The translations under genes were made by a program, and so were the position numbers. Below are positions 43,631-54,600 of a stretch of 64,000 nt of DNA, one piece after another. The DNA lies in the NCBI GenBank assembly GCA_039545355.1, contig BCJJ01000001.1:1486570-1550569 (forward strand), read 5' to 3'. This DNA is from Trichosporon coremiiforme (Eukaryota > Basidiomycota > Tremellomycetes > Trichosporonales > Trichosporonaceae). A model generated the notes under the pieces. It was not told where the DNA came from. It worked only from the letters and a program-made list of their open reading frames with translations, and did no database searches. Every line of letters begins with the position of its first letter. Position 1 is the first letter of the stretch.

Positions 43631-45971
43631 CCCTGTTCTTGCTCCTCTGCCTCGCTTCTACCGTTCTGCCGCATCCTAGGGGCCGGCTCCTGCAGCCAGC
43701 GGCCGGCTGACTCCAACTGCGACGTCTGTCCTCCACACCCCTCCCTTCTTCGGCTCATTTCTCGCCTTTTTCTATCTCTACGACATTCGGACAACGACAC
43801 AACAGTGCACAGACCTCCTTGCACCGAGACAGCAGAGGAGCGCCCTTCCCTCACAACGTGACGTCTCCTCGGAGCAGATCTGAGGTCTGACTTTACGTTG
43901 TCTCCGAGACTGCAGCTCAAAACGCTGGCGTGCGCCTTGCAGATGCGCCAACTTATAAGGAGCCCCTAGATACTCGTCAGCGGTCATCACTCTTGAACAT
44001 TCGGCTTCGTAGCGCATCTCACTTTCGACTTATACGGAAACTGACTATACAGTGTTGAAACAACGCTTACGAAGATGACGAAATTAGGGTTCAGTTCGGC
44101 AGGAACCACCCGGTCAAATGGGCGCCAAAGATCGGCCAGTTCTCCATTGATCGCTCCCCAGCCAGAACCTTGTCTCACATTCAACCGCTCGTGATAAGAA
44201 GAGACGAACACTCTCCTTTGCAAGGACACAACTGTGCCCACTCAATTCCAGGGCTGTGAGGTTGTCTAACAGCAGTGTAATCTCTGCTTTGTTGTGTGTC
44301 GAGAGCACTGAAAACCGTGCCCTGAGAGCTGCGCTCCTGAATGTCGACGATCGAGACCATCCATGATGGAAGCCGTTACCTGCATCGCCAGTTCCGACGG
44401 TTCTCTGGCGCGTTGTTACTCTGCCACATCATCTGACTGGCATGCTTCCCGAGTAGGACAGATGACTTTGAACTGACTGTCTTCCTTTGGAACTTGCAAA
44501 CATCACCGTCGGCGAGACGAACTGGACGCTAGCCAGCTAGCCGACCGCCCGCAATCGGCTACTTCACGGTGAGTTCACGGATGCAAAGAGGAAGTTCTCG
44601 CTTTCGGCTTCTCACCTAGATCCCCCAACGCTTCAAGGACATGTGTTTCCGGACTTATGCCGGGGAGAGAAGATCAACAAGTCACTTCCATTGGGCTATT
44701 CGCCGGATATCCTTGCAGGAGTTACAGGAGAATGGAAGCTACAGGAACGTTCTGCACACGTCTGGCCTTAAACTGCTGGCTACTCCTCGATCCATGGCCC
44801 GGTGCACGGCGCGCTTGTCGCCCGCCCGCTACCGGCAGGCCTTTGGGGAATTAAGCCCGATGAGTTTCTGGCCCTTGTCAACTTGATTCGCATTCCGAGG
44901 CTCGGAGTACCATCTCACCGCATCACGCTACTGATTGCTTACTGGCTCTGGGTCATCGCAAAGTGGGTTCCAAAGGAACCACTGCCCGCATTGGCTGTCT
45001 TTAGCCCGGGACGTCTGCCGTGACAGAGCACCCTGTTCCATACAGCAGACACACGCTTGTGTTCAGACCCGAGATTTGTCTCTGCTAGCCTGGATAGCGC
45101 AGGGCCGTATCACAGTGGTGATTGTCCATCGCGCGCCGCCCTCGATCGCGGGTACGGGGCGCGAATTCGACGCTGGGTGAATGCTCCGCATCGTCAACAC
45201 CGATTTCGATTTCGGATAGCGCCGTGCGGACGGTGGTGTCACTGGCGCCGACCTAGTACCAACTCAGTCTATGCTTTCGGTGGCCGAAGAACGGAAGTTC
45301 ATCGAAATGGGACGTCGCTTAGCCCGCTTGGTCGCTTGGTCCGCCATAGTCTCGACATCAGATATTCTGATTGTGCGGAGCGTGACGATGGTCGACCCGC
45401 AAGATCGATTCTTGGAATGTGACGATTTCTTCAGGTATCAGCGTAATCTGCAGCCGTGGCTTTGAGCAGAGGCCGAGACTATGCGGGCTATCGAGGCAAC
45501 ACCGCTACCTTCCGTGGCAGTGGCCTTCATGGTCCATTTTGGGGCTTCCCATCTAGCCGATTGTCGACCATGCGAACCGGACGATGGCCAGAGCAGTTAT
45601 TCTTGGATAACCCAGCAAGCGGGGACACTGACACACCGGCTGGGCCACCCTTCAATCTGGAGGATATTCTCAGATCATCCTATCACTGCCACACGACCGC
45701 ACCGGCTTGAGATGTTGCTCTCTCTCACATACCTATCCCTAAGGACGAAGAACCGGGCTCAGAGTGTCCACGAGCTCGGAAGCTAGCGATAGATGGGCAG
45801 ACAGCGGCGGGGTGGCCGTCGCGAATCGTCGTACGGTCCCGAGTGTTGGAATCAGGATTGTGGCACCGCCGTTGGCCAAAGAGAACGGCGTTTCGGCGTG
45901 CCTGTTTCCGGCCGTCCCGTGGTCGACGCCGAACCCGGAATTTCTGCTGTTCAGTAAGCGCCGGCTTGAAC

Positions 45972-46007
45972 GATGACCCCGCGAACGACGATGACACCGC
46001 GAACGCA
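45972..46007 (+). repeat. 18-bp imperfect tandem repeat, two copies
   Basis: GATGACCCCGCGAACGAC is followed directly by GATGACACCGCGAACGCA; 16 of 18 positions agree. It lies in the gene-free region and has no known role. Confidence 0.75.
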
Positions 46008-47812
46008 TCAATAATCTTGCTGCAGTGACCGGAGCATGCCTCGCAATAGGCACCCTGAGTCAAACGCCGACGACCGTTCAGTGAATGGTAGGCTCGACAA
46101 GCACCTTGTAGGTGAAAGACCGCTCCTGGACTTTTCGCGGCATCCTACGCCACCTGCTGGCGTTCCTGTGGGATTCAGCTCAACTCTGAAATGCGCGTTG
46201 TTGAGGGACTACTAATTCTTGCAACTCTCTCTTGCCATCACAAATCGACTCAAGGGGAATTTCCTGGGCACGACTCACTACTAGAGTTCGGCAAAACTAA
46301 CCTACCAGCGGGCCCAAGCTGTTCCTCCGTTGGGTTGAAGCGGCTACCGGATAAGAAACCGCTTTAGGGCTCGGAAGACGGCTAGAAGCATTGTGATAGA
46401 TGTCGTTCATCTCGCCCCGAAGAGGGAAGGGTGGCGAGAGTGGCACTTGCCACTCCGGCCGGTGTGGAAAACATGTCGAAACGAGTAGCTGGTCGTTCCG
46501 AGGCCATGCAGCCTTGCTTATATATGGCCCATGATTCCGACTTCTCCTTCGGCCTTGGATACCGCAATAACCGTTATCTGCCCTGGTACCCGGAATACTC
46601 CGCGGCCCTGGCTATGCAATGGCCATGGGCAGGGCAGGTTGACAAGGGACACAGATCCGCTCGTTTCCCTCGTCTTCCTCGCACAGATAAACGCACCGAA
46701 CCTAACGGATTCAACGGACTCGGGGTTATATCGAACCCGACTGCGATCTGCAGTGCCTTGGCATGGCACGCATCTTGTGGACGAAGCTCACGAGACCCAC
46801 AACACTTTCCTTGGCCAAAGCAGCGACCCGGTGCCCGAACACCGCTCACTGGTGACTAGGCCCTGTAAGATGCGAGGAAGAGAGAGGCACATACTCCGCA
46901 CCTCCTCTCCGCACCGTCAATCTCACAGTGATGTTCTCTCATCTCAGGTACAGGGAGACTCCTTTGTTCCGCTCGGTGCAGCACTGTGAATCCGCCCAGA
47001 CCCCGAACCTGCGTTGGGAGCTGTCAGCTTAACGCTCTGCTTGCCTGTTCCTCTGAATCATGGAAACTTGTTGGTATTCGCCAAGAGCAAAGCCTATGTC
47101 GTCTCACGGTTCGCGGTTTCTTTGGCCCTTACAACGCGTAGGGGAGGCAGGTGCCGACCGGCGATTTGTCTCATCCGTGCGTCATTCCTCTACGCCCCCT
47201 CCACCTGCCTTGTAGTCCGCTGACAGCATTGAGCTGCAATGTGAGCGTGGCATATATACGGCCGGACAAGTCAGCTACCTGTATCCGCTCGTCGAAGTCT
47301 GGTTTGAGACAGGAAGACGCTGAGGTACGGCGCCGGTTCTGTCGCCGGGTCACTCGATAACATACTTTATGTCCCTGCTCCAGTTATTGTGGCAGGCACT
47401 GCGACGGCGATTCTGCGGTACTCGCTTCCTGAGGCGGGAAACCAGACGGACCGCGAAGCGCTGTGTTCGGAGTACACACCGATAATGCTTCGAGGCCGTA
47501 ACATACAGTCCCTGGACTGCACTACAGCTGTTGAGGGGCCGGACGCGAGCCGCTCATGTTTCTCATGCTGTTGCCCTTCAGGCTCTTGTGCCGTCAGCTG
47601 CCATCATCAACATCCAGCCCCAGTTAGCGCCGCCTCCGCTCTAGACACCCTTCCTCCAGCCTCCTGCGCGTGTTCCCCACTTCCCCTGTACTATCGTTCC
47701 TGCCGTCAGGTATCAGTGGAGACGCGTCGAGAGGGGAGGGGTAAGATATACATGTTATGCAAAATGATATACGCGTTGATGCCGCTATGCGAGATGTGCC
47801 GGGTTGCCTCAT

Positions 47813-48638
47813 CTACTTCTTTTTAATCTCCTTGAGCTTGATGGTCTCGTCATTGATGAAAATACCCTGGGAGAGTGGTCAGTTTCCTCCGCCAACACGC
47901 AACCGGCCAGAGTATCAGGTCACCCACCTTTCCACGGTACGGCTCAGGCTTACGCCACCTGCGAATCTTGGCCGCGAAAAGACCGATCTTCTGGTTGTCC
48001 GTTCCGGTAAGGACGATCTTAGTCGGCTGGGGGACGGAAACCTTGATTCCCTCCGGAATGTTGACGAGGACGGGGTGCGAGTATCCCAGCTTGAGGTTGA
48101 TACGCTCAGTAGGGATAGGCGGGAGGGTATAGGGAGGAGCTCCCGGCTTGGCCGGTCGGGCAACACGGGGAATGCTAGCCAGAAGTTCACGGAAGACCTC
48201 GGGGATCGGCTCGACGGTCGCACGGTAACCGACACCAACGAGCCTGAGCTCAGTAGTGTAACCCTCCGAGACTCCGTTGACGGCGTTCTTGACGAGAGCG
48301 CGAGTCAGACCCCACATAGAACGCTGCTTCTTCTCCTTGGCATTGTGGACAGCGAGGCTCAGCTGGCCCTTGTCGGCGGGCTGGAGGATGATGGACGGGT
48401 CGATGGGGACGACAAGGGTCCCTAGAGGGCCCTTGACCTCAACAAAGCGCTGGGCCGCAGCGGCGTGGCGGGGCGTCGAGGGAGGGATCGAGAGCTCCGG
48501 GTAGGTGATGGAGACCTTGTCGGGGATCGGGACGGGCATGGATCCGATATGCGAGAAAGTCGGCGCGGTCGTCGAAAACGCGCGCGATGACGAGGCGATG
48601 CCGCACTGCAGCGTGCGCAAACCCCTCAGAGCGCTCAT
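47813..48638 (-). CDS. MRPL6: Mitochondrial large-subunit ribosomal protein uL6m
   Basis: This is the bacterial-type L6 protein of the mitochondrial ribosome. Two exons (47928-48638 and 47813-47866) join to 254 residues. The start MSALRGLRTLQCGIASSSRA is a mitochondrial presequence. Family blocks include VEVKGPLGTLVVPIDP, RSMWGLTRALVKNAVNGVSE, GYTTELRLVGVGYRA, LKLGYSHPVLVNIPEGIKV, PTKIVLTGTDNQKIGLFAAK and the terminal RRWRKPEPYRGKGIFI. The second exon supplies the final 17 residues, ending KEIKKK. The ATG at 48638 was preferred to an in-frame upstream codon because the presequence begins there. The gene is divergent from BuGZ. Confidence 0.95.
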
Positions 48639-48905
48639 GTCGGAGAGTGGTGGACGTGTAAACAAACGTATAGGTCAAACCCGTCTCTGAGCCAAAAAGT
48701 CGAGATGGAGGATGGACATTTCGGAACGACACTTCAGGGGTGAAACCGGGATTAAAAGTGGAAAATGACTTGAAAAATAATACCTCCACCGCTCGTCTCT
48801 CACTATCAGAGGATCTCATCGTGAATGATACATGGCCGACCATCGAAGTTGTTGTGTCATCCAATTGTTGTCGCATCCATCTGACCTCGACCGGCATCCG
48901 ACACA
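48639..48905. promoter_or_regulatory. Divergent uL6m/BuGZ promoter
   Basis: A 267-bp gap separates the divergent start codons and must contain both promoters. It is more A+T-rich than its surroundings around 48750-48790. I see no definite factor site. Confidence 0.4.
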
Positions 48906-49830
48906 ATGGGCAAGAAGAAAAAGACTCAGGTGTTCGTTCTCAAGCCGTGGTGCTGGTACTGCGAGCGCGAATTTGAGGATGAGAAGGGTAAGCTCAACGT
49001 GTCGAGATCACCCCACCCTAACATTCACAGTGCTGTTGCAGCACCAGAAGTCGAAGCACTTCAAGTGCCAGCTTTGCCCCCGAAAGCTGAACACTGCCGG
49101 TGGTCTTATGGTGCACTCGCAACAGGTGCACAAGACCGAGCCGGAACCGCTTACAAACACGTTACCTGGACGAGATGGGTTCGAGATCGAGATCTTCGGA
49201 ATGGAGGGAGTGCCCACGAACGCGCTCGCCGAGTGGAAGGCTAGGAAGGAGCAGGAGGCCGGTGTTGCTGCGCTTGCGGCTGCTGCCCAGGCGAAGCGCC
49301 CGCGGTATCAGTACAACGCGATCCCGGAGGCGGACCTGATGGCGGCTCTGGAGCAGCACAAGGCGCTCATGGCGGCGAGGAGAAACGGCGCGATCCCGCC
49401 AGCCTCTGTGCCGGCCATGCCGCCGCCGACGCTACCCGTACCCCCGGCAGGCATGCCTCCGCCCACTCTGCCCCCAGGAATGCCGCCATTCCCAGGAGGT
49501 GCGCCGCCGCCGCCGCCGCCCGGCACATTGCCGCCGTTCCGACCACCGTTCCCCTCCAACTTCCCTCCTCCCCCGTCCGGCATGGCTCCACAGGCACCTG
49601 CACGACCGCCGCCAGCATTCGTCCCTTCCGTGGCTTCTGCACCTGCGGTGCCGTCTGGTCATGGCGCGCCCGTTGGACCGGATGTTGTGCCGCCGCAAAA
49701 CGGCGTCTTCTGGCCCGACAACAATGCGACGCCAGCCGAGAAGCGCGCCCAGCTGCCGAAGTACCGCTACATGTCTCCCGGCCCCGAAGAGCGGGGGCAG
49801 AAGCGGAAAGCGGCGGCGGACTTCCTGTAG
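48906..49830 (+). CDS. BuGZ/ZNF207-type C2H2 zinc-finger protein
   Basis: Animal BuGZ (ZNF207) binds microtubules and Bub3; fungal and plant relatives are nuclear and associated with splicing. Two exons (48906-48987 and 49031-49830) join to 293 residues. The start MGKKKKTQVF leads into two C2H2 fingers: KPWCWYCEREFEDEK with HQKSKH, then FKCQLCPRKLNTAGGL with HSQQVH. The adjacent block LPGRDGFEIEIFGMEGVP is the family signature. The rest is Pro/Gly-rich and disordered (MPPPTLPVPPAGMPP and similar), ending KRKAAADFL. The five extra residues before LKPWCWYC are unusual compared with the animal start. I could not make out a Bub3-binding GLEBS motif. Confidence 0.92.
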
Positions 49831-49984
49831 ATTTAGATCTGAGATCACACACCTGTATGGTTTCTTTTCCTAGACAACGAACCTCCGGTGGCGGAGGGTG
49901 TCACAGTCAGACAGCAGACAAACAGACGGACAGATTTGCATGTATGGATTTCTAGCAGTGTTTATTTTGCGCAGGGCGAGATGG

Positions 49985-51361
49985 TTAGTAACCCTTCATG
50001 CTCGGCGTGGTCCAGGGTTCTACAACGTCGTACAGGTCCTTCGCAAGGCGTCGCTGGATCTGCTCGCTCGTCTCTGTCTCTGTCGGCGCGACGGCGCGGA
50101 TGGCGATATACCGCCGGCACATGAGAACCTCACCGATAGATGCATCCCGCTCGAAGAGCTCTTTGCCACCGGAGAAGAAGGCGCCAACCTCCTTAAGCAT
50201 AACTGCAGCCGCCTTATGTTAGCCGGACCCCATTCTTTCAGCTTACAGTCACATCCCACGCCCAACATCCGGCATCCCTGGTCGTCAGCTTCACATCACA
50301 TTAGCGAAGCTTACCAGGAGATGTCCAGTTCGCCAGCCGCGACGTGAACGAGGTTGCAGGTCGTGGCACCGGTTGCTGATGTAAGCTTCTGGATCGAAAT
50401 CGTAGCAGCTTCCACTCACTTCGCAGAGCGTGGCAAAGGACACCGCCCTCAATGCCCTTCGCGGGATCTCCATTCAAGCGCTTGAAGCTGTTCAGCTTGG
50501 GCGTCACGGTCTCGATGCTTCGATCAGAGCCCCCTAAAGGTTAGCCATACAATAAGCTGACAAATACTCACACTCCGCAGCCACCAGACACTGGGAAAGA
50601 GAGGTCAGGGGTTGGGGGATACCACCAGTCAACGGCAGAGGGATGGTGCGGTTCATGAACGCGCCGCCGCCGAGCCGAGCCGAGAACTGAGATCAGCTAA
50701 GAATGACGCGGTGGCTCACAACGCGGTTGAGGAACGGTTGAGAGATAACGCCAACAACGGGAATCTTGTTATGCGTCACACCGATGGAACATCCAACCAT
50801 GGGACTGATGTCAGAGGGGATTCAAATACAGCCGGGAAACTCACTGGTTGTGAACGAAGCTGAGGGGTGTTTAGTTTTAGTTCGCGGTGGGGAGGTGGAT
50901 CAGCTCACTTCATGGTTCCCTGATGTTAGTTCAATGCCACACGTCTCCCGACTTGCATCAATGGGGTCCACAATCCAGGTGAAGGCGTCCGTCAGGACAG
51001 GCTTGCCTTGCACTTCACTGGTCTCCTCGCCGATGCTAATGTCAGCCGCTTGGGATGGTGCTGCAGTACGCACAACTTGTGGTCCGGATACTTCTCAGCG
51101 ATAGCCTTCTTGATGAATTCCTCGACGGCTCCATCGGTCTCAGTTACAAGCTGGCGTCAGCGCGACCCTGCATTGGTAAAGCTTACGTCGACGGCGTTCT
51201 TCTTCGTCGCAAAGTCGTGCGATGTCCAACGCTTGGCAGAGCCCTCGAGGATGAGCTTTGAAGCCTGAAGTGGTTAATAAAGTACATGGTTTTGCACACA
51301 CCTCCTCTACGAGGTCGTAGGCGAACTCGAGGATCTCCTGATAGACCTGCTCGTCGCTCAT
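49985..51361 (-). CDS. INM1: Inositol monophosphatase, twelve exons with two microexons
   Basis: The enzyme removes phosphate from inositol monophosphates using Mg2+. Twelve exons (51302-51361, 51187-51264, 51074-51150, 50957-51035, 50909-50919, 50845-50859, 50720-50804, 50572-50686, 50420-50533, 50315-50375, 50247-50277, 49985-50212) join in phase to 317 residues. Catalytic motifs are KNAVDLVTETD, GEET, WIVDPIDGTMNFVH, and WAWDVT near residue 240. The C-terminal GAFFSGGKELFERDASIGE is typical of fungal members. The DPIDGT motif is completed only if the intron at 50920-50956 starts with GC (GCAAGT) instead of GT. The next two exons are 11 and 15 nt. The gene is divergent from TAF2. Confidence 0.93.
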
Positions 51362-51669
51362 GGTGGATGTGGAGAAGCTGATGTCTGTTAACGTTTCATG
51401 GATGCCGAAATTCAGGTGTGCTGCGGGGCCCATCCGTTATCGCAGATGCCTACTTTGTCATTTACCAAATAGGCCCGTCCAGCCACCCCGTGCCTATCGC
51501 CACCGCCGCCGCCTCGAATGTTGTCACGCGTTCTGACGACCGAAAGAACAATCATCTCACTCAACCCATCACAACCTATACTCGCTTTGCGAAGAGCTCA
51601 CCTACTGCCTACGGCCAATTGTCGAAACCGCGGCGAGGGCGGACGCGCAGGTGCCCATCATGACCGACG
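51362..51669. promoter_or_regulatory. Divergent IMPase/TAF2 promoter
   Basis: A 308-bp gap between divergent start codons that should contain both promoters. No obvious TATA or E-box is present. The true TAF2 start may be the ATG at 51660. Confidence 0.4.
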
Positions 51670-54600
51670 ATGTTGGCGGAGGCCGCGGGTTTACTCTATA
51701 AGTATCGCGCGTCGAGAAATGTTTGTGTATTACGCAGTGCTGACTTCCTCACGTCGCATCAACGCAATGTCATCGAAATCGACTTTGCAGGCGTTCTTAA
51801 TGGATCAGCGCATCTGACCATCACACCTACGAACCCCGCTCTGAGGACGGTCTACCTTCACGCGTCGCCTCTGCTGCAGATCAACAGTGTGACGCTCTCC
51901 TCCGACACCGCGAGCAACCCGCTGTTACCGACACCGGCTTCCTTTGCGGTGACGAACGCCTTTCAGCCTCTTCCCATCCGAGAGCCACCAATAGATCTCA
52001 AGAGCCACCAGGAGATCAAGCGCAAGACATGGGCCGCGCTCGGCGAACGCGATGAAGGCGAGCTCGCCATCTCCGTGTCGCACGGATGGGTTCGACTGGT
52101 GGAGACGGACGGCGCGGGGCCAGACGGCGGTCCAGCCGTGTCTCTGGCTCCCATCCAGATTCAGATTGACTATCAGCTCGTAGTCGGAGGCGAAGTGGTT
52201 GAGGGAATCGTGTTCAGGCGGCCAGGAGACGGCGGTGACGGCACGGTAAGTCCAAGTGCGTCAGAGCTCAGCTCACAAACAGCAAATCCCGCATATGTTC
52301 CTCTCTCCCACTACGTACGATTCGGCTCGTGTTTGGACGCCTTGTGTCGACAGTCTCTGGGAACGATGTACATGGGAGCTCGAGTTCATCGTACCACGAT
52401 ACCTGGAAGGAGGCGAACCGCGCGGCGACGACGTTGCTTACCCTGTCACCGTTGTGGCAAGCGGCGAACTGATTGAGCAAGTTACGCATCCGCACGACCC
52501 GCATAAGGTCGTTTTCTACTACATCCAAACGACCCCTGCGACTGTTCAGCACATCACGTTCGCCGCTGGTCCGTTCGAAATGTACCAAGTCCCCGCACTG
52601 CACGGTGGCGAAACGCAGAAGCCGATGCTGGCGTTTTGTCTTCCTGGGCTGTTGGACGAGCTGATCAACTCGACTAGCTTCCTGTGCCGTGCAATGTCGT
52701 TCTACACTACGGAATTCGGCTCTTTCCCGTTCAGCGCCTTCAAGATAGTGTTCGTGTCGAATCCGCGAGTGCAATGTTTTACCGCCGTCACTATGGCGAT
52801 CCTGTCGTCGGACCTTCTCTACCCTGCGAATGTGATCGACCAGGCTCTGGAAACACGGCAAGTTTTGTCAATCGCGCTCATCCAGCAGTGGGTCGGTGTC
52901 AACATTATCCAGCGAACACTGGCGGATACCTGGCTCATCGTGGGACTGTCGCAATACCTGCACTCCCTGTTTATTCGGCATTTGCTGGGAAACAACGAGT
53001 TCCGTTTCAGGCTGAAGAAGGACATTGATCGCTGCTGCCGCCTTGATCAGGGGGATCAGTACCCTCTGTGTATGCCGAACACGATTGATCCGCCATCCGC
53101 GAGCACCATGAGCTTCATGACGCTCAAGGCGCCCCTTGTTCTCCACATCCTCGACCGCTACATCGCGAAGGCCGGTACCTCGCTTGGACTGTCGCGCGTG
53201 ATTCCGCGGATATTCCTCGCATCGCTATCCGATGAGCTGCCGGGTAACATGCTCTCGACGGGCTACTTCTTCCGACTGTGTCGGAAAGCGTCCGGCATGG
53301 ACATGCAACCGTTCATCGACCAATGGGTGTACGGCAGTGGATGCCCACATTTCCAGGTCCGAACGAACTTCATTCGAAAGAAGTTCACTGTGGAAATGAC
53401 GATAGTTCAGATGCAGCCGGCGATGCAGGCTGCGGAGAAGCTCGACGAGAAGAACAGGATTGCGCGGCTAGCAACGCGACGGCCAACTCCTTTCTTCGAG
53501 GGAAGTCTGACCATTCGTATCCACGAAGCGGACGGTGCTCCTTTCGAACACTTGCTGGACATCAAGACTGCCGACAAGACGTACAACCTTCCCTTCAACA
53601 CGAAGTACAAGCGTACGAGACGATCTGGTCACGTTGCGGCTCGTTTCAGCAAGTTGCAGGATGTGCTCGCTCAGGCGGACGACAACGAGGTTGAACAGGC
53701 TGAGCAGCTTAAGGATGTGGATCGTACAGAAGTCTTTGCCTACCTGCCCTGGGACGACGAGGAAGAGTACCGGAAATGGAGGGTGCACGATTGGAGTGAG
53801 GAGGAAGCCCAGGCAATGTTAGGCGAGGGCGGTGGTTATGAGTGGATCCGTGTTGATCCGGATTGCGAGTGGCTGGCGACCTTCGACATCCAGGAGAAGC
53901 CGTGGTTCTGGATCTCGCAACTGGAGGGAGAGAGTGATGTCGTGGCTCAGCTCCAGGTAAGCTCCCCCAAGCATTCACTGAGCTGACACCGCAGGCTATC
54001 CAGCGCATGTGCATGTACCCGTCACCGGTGATCGCCAGTGAGCTGGCCAAGGTCGTGCTCGTTGAGAACTACTTTTATCGAGTGCGCATGGAGGCAGCCC
54101 GAGCTCTGGTTTTGGTAAGCTCACGTTACGTGCTCCCAACTGACGAGCCAGTATAATTCAGCCGAGGCCGACTACATGGGACTGTTCCTGCTTTTGAAAC
54201 TGTTCCACACCTTCTACTGCGAGCCGACGGATGAGGAGGAGCCGAGCAACGTCAAAGCCGTGCCGCTGCCGAATGACTTCAGCAACTTCGCTAACTACTT
54301 CCTGAAAAAGAGCATGGTGACTGCTCTGTCCGACCTCCGAGACCCTGCGACGCGAAGAGTCTGGCGTCACGTCCGAGAATTGCTGCTGGACCTGCTGCGG
54401 ATGAACGACAACGGTCAGAACGAGTATTCTGACTCTCACTACGTCGCTACGGTCATCTCGGCGATCGGAAGCGCCTTCTCGGCAGGTGTCAATGTCGGTG
54501 GCAATCTGAGCGAGGAGGATCAAGTCATGGACGGTCAACTGTTCAAGGAAGCGACTGAGGCCAATGAACGCGCCATCACCGTCGATCGCTTGGTTCCCAG

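Larger units (their letters stand above)
42728..47812. other. Five-kilobase region without a recognisable gene
   Basis: This is the longest gap in the window. It begins with the GST promoter. Several open frames between 44640 and 46990 reach 80-150 codons, but they change frame often, lack domains and are not linked by the intron signals of this genome. One frame near 44650-45020 (GIKPDEFLALVNLIRIPRLG) looks more protein-like than most and might be a decayed gene. Two small tandem repeats lie inside. Confidence 0.5.

Noticed and set aside
47757..48425. 222-codon + strand frame
   Set aside because: It is antisense to uL6m, whose family blocks are clear.
49031..49830. Proline-rich tract of BuGZ as a candidate formin or WASP-like protein
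   Set aside because: The N-terminal zinc fingers and LPGRDGFEIEIFGMEG block fix the family; the proline tract is the usual disordered tail.
53995..54114. Split of TAF2 into two genes at the 53986 stop
   Set aside because: The stop lies in an intron. Exons 53995-54114 and 54152 onward continue the TAF2 helical repeats in phase with normal splice signals.
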